Below are positions 63,889-64,000 of a DNA stretch of 64,000 nt, piece by piece. The stretch lies in assembly GCA_964478125.1 (NCBI GenBank), contig CAYZGR010000012.1:1-64000 (forward strand). Reading direction: 5' to 3'. Under the pieces are notes generated by a model. It worked only from the letters and a program-made list of their open reading frames with translations. It searched no databases and was not told where the DNA came from. The stretch's first letter is position 1. Every line of letters starts with the position of its first letter. Made by a program: the position numbers and the translations under genes. This stretch comes from FW021-bin31 sp964478125. GTDB taxonomy: Bacteria; Bacteroidota; Bacteroidia; Chitinophagales; Chitinophagaceae.

Positions 63889-64000
63889 AATAACGGTACG
63901 AAGCGAAAGCCGTTGCAATTTTTGAACACGTTTTGGATATAGCGTTCTCTTAGAATTAAACCAGATAACCCCAACAGAATATTTTCTACTAAATATATTT

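Overview
The window looks like a chromosomal segment of a Bacteroidota bacterium, most likely Chitinophagaceae or a close relative. The evidence is: Bacteroidota-type promoters (TTTG, about 19 bp, TAnnTTTG) before many genes; an atpD-atpC pair separate from other ATP synthase genes; a C-terminal type IX secretion (T9SS) sorting domain; the moxR/DUF58/VWA (Bat) cluster; the succinylornithine-type carbamoyltransferase arginine route; LytS/LytTR regulation; an ECF sigma-FecR-STN unit; and BT_3928-, alternative GlmU- and YfhO-like proteins. Nearly all of it is dense core-genome coding on both strands, with little accessory DNA.

Layout. 0.1-4.0 kb (minus): Bat/aerotolerance cluster. 4.1-6.6 kb: small conserved protein, TauE/SafE exporter, secreted M28 peptidase. 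6.7-8.6 kb: atpD-atpC. 8.6-11.0 kb (minus): AlgH/YqgE, c-di-AMP synthase CdaA, folP. 11.0-13.8 kb: DUF1599 protein, DoxX/BT_3928 protein and an OppB-type permease. 13.8-16.8 kb (minus): rpmE, GlmU-like protein, tpiA, acylphosphatase, DUF721. 16.8-21.7 kb: a giant TamB-like protein. 21.8-29.3 kb (minus): an SGNH-GH3 fusion and a 1490-residue PKD-repeat T9SS cargo. 29.4-29.6 kb: two tRNA-Gln genes. 29.7-33.3 kb: TPR protein, a 30-residue basic protein, RNase E/G and a secreted protein. 33.3-37.9 kb: dxs, LytS/LytTR pair, lspA. 37.9-41.1 kb: ftsK and lolA. 41.2-45.8 kb: arginine genes argF', argB, argE, argH. 45.9-48.5 kb: cysS and an acyl-CoA dehydrogenase-like flavoprotein. 48.7-53.3 kb: a cbb3 oxidase operon of unusual composition. 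53.3-57.5 kb: Nudix, rRNA methyltransferase, ECF sigma/FecR/STN-barrel unit. 57.4-58.2 kb: a broken FkbM methyltransferase. 58.5-63.3 kb (minus): YfhO-like protein, der, era. 63.4-64 kb: initiator tRNA with its own promoter and terminator, then hairpins and a probable ISAon1-type transposase remnant.

How the genes work together. ArgF', ArgB, ArgE and ArgH cover four steps from (acyl)glutamate to arginine; the specificity residue of ArgF' is Ser. The cbb3 operon has CcoN with a signal-peptide/TM/charged N-terminal extension, CcoO fused to one cytochrome c domain, and several small membrane proteins of unknown role. The ECF-FecR unit is followed by an STN domain fused to a small predicted beta-barrel instead of a TonB-dependent transporter.

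I did not find a clear new defence, CRISPR or mobile system. The best second-look items are the STN-barrel signalling unit, the SGNH-GH3 fusion, the reduced-haem cbb3 operon, the heptamer repeat array abutting argF', and the 30-residue basic protein.
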